Below, piece after piece: positions 7,232 through 8,265 of a DNA stretch of 8,265 nucleotides. Below the pieces are notes generated by a model, which searched no databases, was not told the DNA's origin, and saw only the letters and a list, made by a program, of their open reading frames with translations. This DNA comes from Chloroflexota bacterium (GTDB taxonomy: Bacteria; Chloroflexota; Anaerolineae; UBA4142): NCBI GenBank assembly GCA_023380675.1, contig JAMCRS010000185.1, forward strand, positions 1 through 8,265, given 5' to 3'. Within the stretch, counting starts at the first letter, position 1. Each line of letters opens with the position of its first letter. The position numbers were made by a program, and so were the translations under genes.

Positions 7232-8028
7232 TGCTCCCACGCGTCGTCCCCATCGCCAAGGTCGTGGTCGAGAACGACTATACCAAGACGTTCGTCTTGC
7301 ACGACGCGGCGCCCGCCGCCACGCCGGGTCAATTTCTCATGCTGTGGATTCCCGGCCTGGACGAAAAGCCGTTTGCGGTCGTCGCGACCGATCCCCTCAC
7401 GATCACGGTCGCTGCGGTCGGCCCGTTTTCGCGGGCCGTACACGCCCTGCAACCCGGCGACCGCGTCGGATGGCGCGGCCCGTTCGGCCACGGCTTTGAT
7501 TTGAACGGGGCATCGAACGCGCTCTTGATCGGCGGCGGATACGGCATCGCGGCGCTCTACTACGCCGCGGCGGAATTGCTAAAGCGCGGATCGCGCGTCA
7601 AGGTCGCGATGGGAGGACGAACGGCGGCAGACCTCCTGTTCGAGCAGCGCCTGAGCGGCCTGGGCGTGGAGACCCTCCTCGCGACGGAGGACGGCTCGCG
7701 CGGGACACGCGGTTATGTAACCGAAGCCGTCGCCAACGTCCTATCGGAAACGAAGCAGATCCTCGCGTGCGGACCGGAAGCGATGCTCGTCGTCATCTCC
7801 AAGCTTGCGCTCGCGAAAGGAATCCCGGCGCAATTGTCGGTCGAACGTTACATGAAGTGCGGCTTTGGGATCTGCGGTCAGTGCACGTTGAGCGGCCGCC
7901 TGGTGTGCGTGGACGGTCCGGTGTTTACAGCCGCGGAGTTGTCACAGCTGCCGGAGTTTGGGCGCATGCACCGCGACGCGAGCGGCGCCCTCCATTTCTT
8001 CCAGGGCCGCGGGGCCTGCAGGGGTTGA
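7231..8028 (+). CDS. pyrK: Dihydroorotate dehydrogenase electron-transfer subunit (FAD, 2Fe-2S)
   Basis: This is the partner of the class 1B PyrD. It carries electrons from FMN through a 2Fe-2S cluster and FAD to NAD+. The 265-residue product shows the ferredoxin-reductase layout. A beta-barrel FAD domain contains PGQFLMLWIPG (32-42), EKPFAV (45-50) and WRGPFGHGF (81-89). The NAD domain contains LLIGGGYGIAALYYAA (98-113) and CGPEAML (180-186). The C-terminal iron-sulfur ligands are C210, C215, C218 and C226, a C-x4-C-x2-C-x7-C pattern within a typical CGFGICGQC segment followed by VDGPVF. The FAD motif reads KPFA where RPxS is more usual. The ATG at 7231 overlaps the pyrD stop as TGATG. The preceding GTG at 7228 is an equally in-frame alternative that would add one residue. 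No strong ribosome site is visible, which fits coupled translation. Confidence 0.96.
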   Translation: MLPRVVPIAKVVVENDYTKTFVLHDAAPAATPGQFLMLWIPGLDEKPFAVVATDPLTITVAAVGPFSRAVHALQPGDRVGWRGPFGHGFDLNGASNALLIGGGYGIAALYYAAAELLKRGSRVKVAMGGRTAADLLFEQRLSGLGVETLLATEDGSRGTRGYVTEAVANVLSETKQILACGPEAMLVVISKLALAKGIPAQLSVERYMKCGFGICGQCTLSGRLVCVDGPVFTAAELSQLPEFGRMHRDASGALHFFQGRGACRG

Positions 8029-8031
8029 GCC

Positions 8032-8265
8032 ATGGACCGAACGCTGATTCGCGGCGGCATCATCGTGACTCCCGCCGATCTATTTCGGGGCGACATTCTG
8101 ATCGCCGGCGAAAGGATCGCTCGCATCGGCCCGGATCTGACTGACGAGCAAGCCCTCGTCGTCGACGCCAGCAGCTACCACGTGTTTCCCGGCGCGATCG
8201 ACGCGCACGTACACGTGCGTGAGCCGGGCGGAACGCAGAAGGAAGATTTCGCGACCGGAACCCGG
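8032..8265 (+). CDS. pyrC: Dihydroorotase, N-terminal part (cut by window edge)
   Basis: Seventy-eight codons are visible and the frame is open to the window end. The N-terminus has the cyclic-amidohydrolase pattern: [10 protein letters not shown] (5-14), [14 protein letters not shown] (20-33), and then the metal-binding HVH at 59-61 within [14 protein letters not shown] (53-66). Dihydroorotases typically have HxHxR followed by EPG, as seen here, with the arginine (R63) binding the carboxylate of the substrate. Hydantoinases differ in this segment. KEDFATGTR (70-78) also matches dihydroorotase. AGGGG (8020-8024) lies 7 bases before the ATG, which is 3 bases past the pyrK stop. The enzyme would make the dihydroorotate used by PyrD/PyrK. 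Allantoinase is the main alternative, but the pyrE-pyrD-pyrK context argues for dihydroorotase. Confidence 0.9.
   Translation, partial: MDRTLIRGGIIVTPADLFRGDILIAGERIARIGPDLTDEQALVVDASSYHVFPGAIDAHVHVREPGGTQKEDFATGTR

Overview
The window is a GC-rich bacterial chromosome segment that is almost fully coding. It holds seven genes in two divergent blocks. I saw no tRNA, rRNA, CRISPR array, insertion sequence or phage module. Lineage is only weakly constrained. The base composition, a NAD-type (class 1B) dihydroorotate dehydrogenase pair, the type of TyrRS, and a membrane-anchored baseplate-J-like protein beside alaS would suit Chloroflexota, Dormibacterota, Eremiobacterota or relatives. That placement is an inference from memory of these families, not a search result.

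Leftward block (minus strand): alaS (4169 to 1410) encodes a complete alanyl-tRNA synthetase with both the aminoacylation and the editing zinc-site motifs. It starts from a near-consensus sigma-70-type promoter at 4207-4235. A hairpin followed by a short U run lies just past its stop. Twenty bases further on begins a gene that leaves the window at position 1. Its product has a cytoplasmic N-terminal domain, one transmembrane helix and a baseplate-J/gp47-like outer domain. It is the least ordinary gene here.

Control region (4170-4378): two back-to-back promoters drive alaS and tyrS. Both predicted leaders are only about 30 bases, which leaves no room for a T-box riboswitch. A 12-base perfect palindrome lies between the promoters.

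Rightward block (plus strand): tyrS (tyrosyl-tRNA synthetase) is followed by a terminator-like hairpin that begins 2 bases after its stop codon. Then comes a tightly packed pyrimidine run: pyrE, pyrD, pyrK and the first 78 codons of a dihydroorotase gene. pyrE/pyrD and pyrD/pyrK overlap by a few bases, and pyrK and the dihydroorotase gene are 3 bases apart. PyrD and PyrK should form the NAD-linked dihydroorotate dehydrogenase. The dihydroorotase makes its substrate, and PyrE converts its product orotate to OMP. With no clear promoter in front of pyrE, the pyrimidine genes probably depend on read-through from tyrS past the hairpin. This layout resembles the rph-pyrE attenuator of enteric bacteria.

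Overall this is housekeeping DNA. The points worth following up are the baseplate-J-like membrane protein, the hairpins placed in front of genes that lack their own promoters, and the linkage of tyrS to de novo pyrimidine synthesis.
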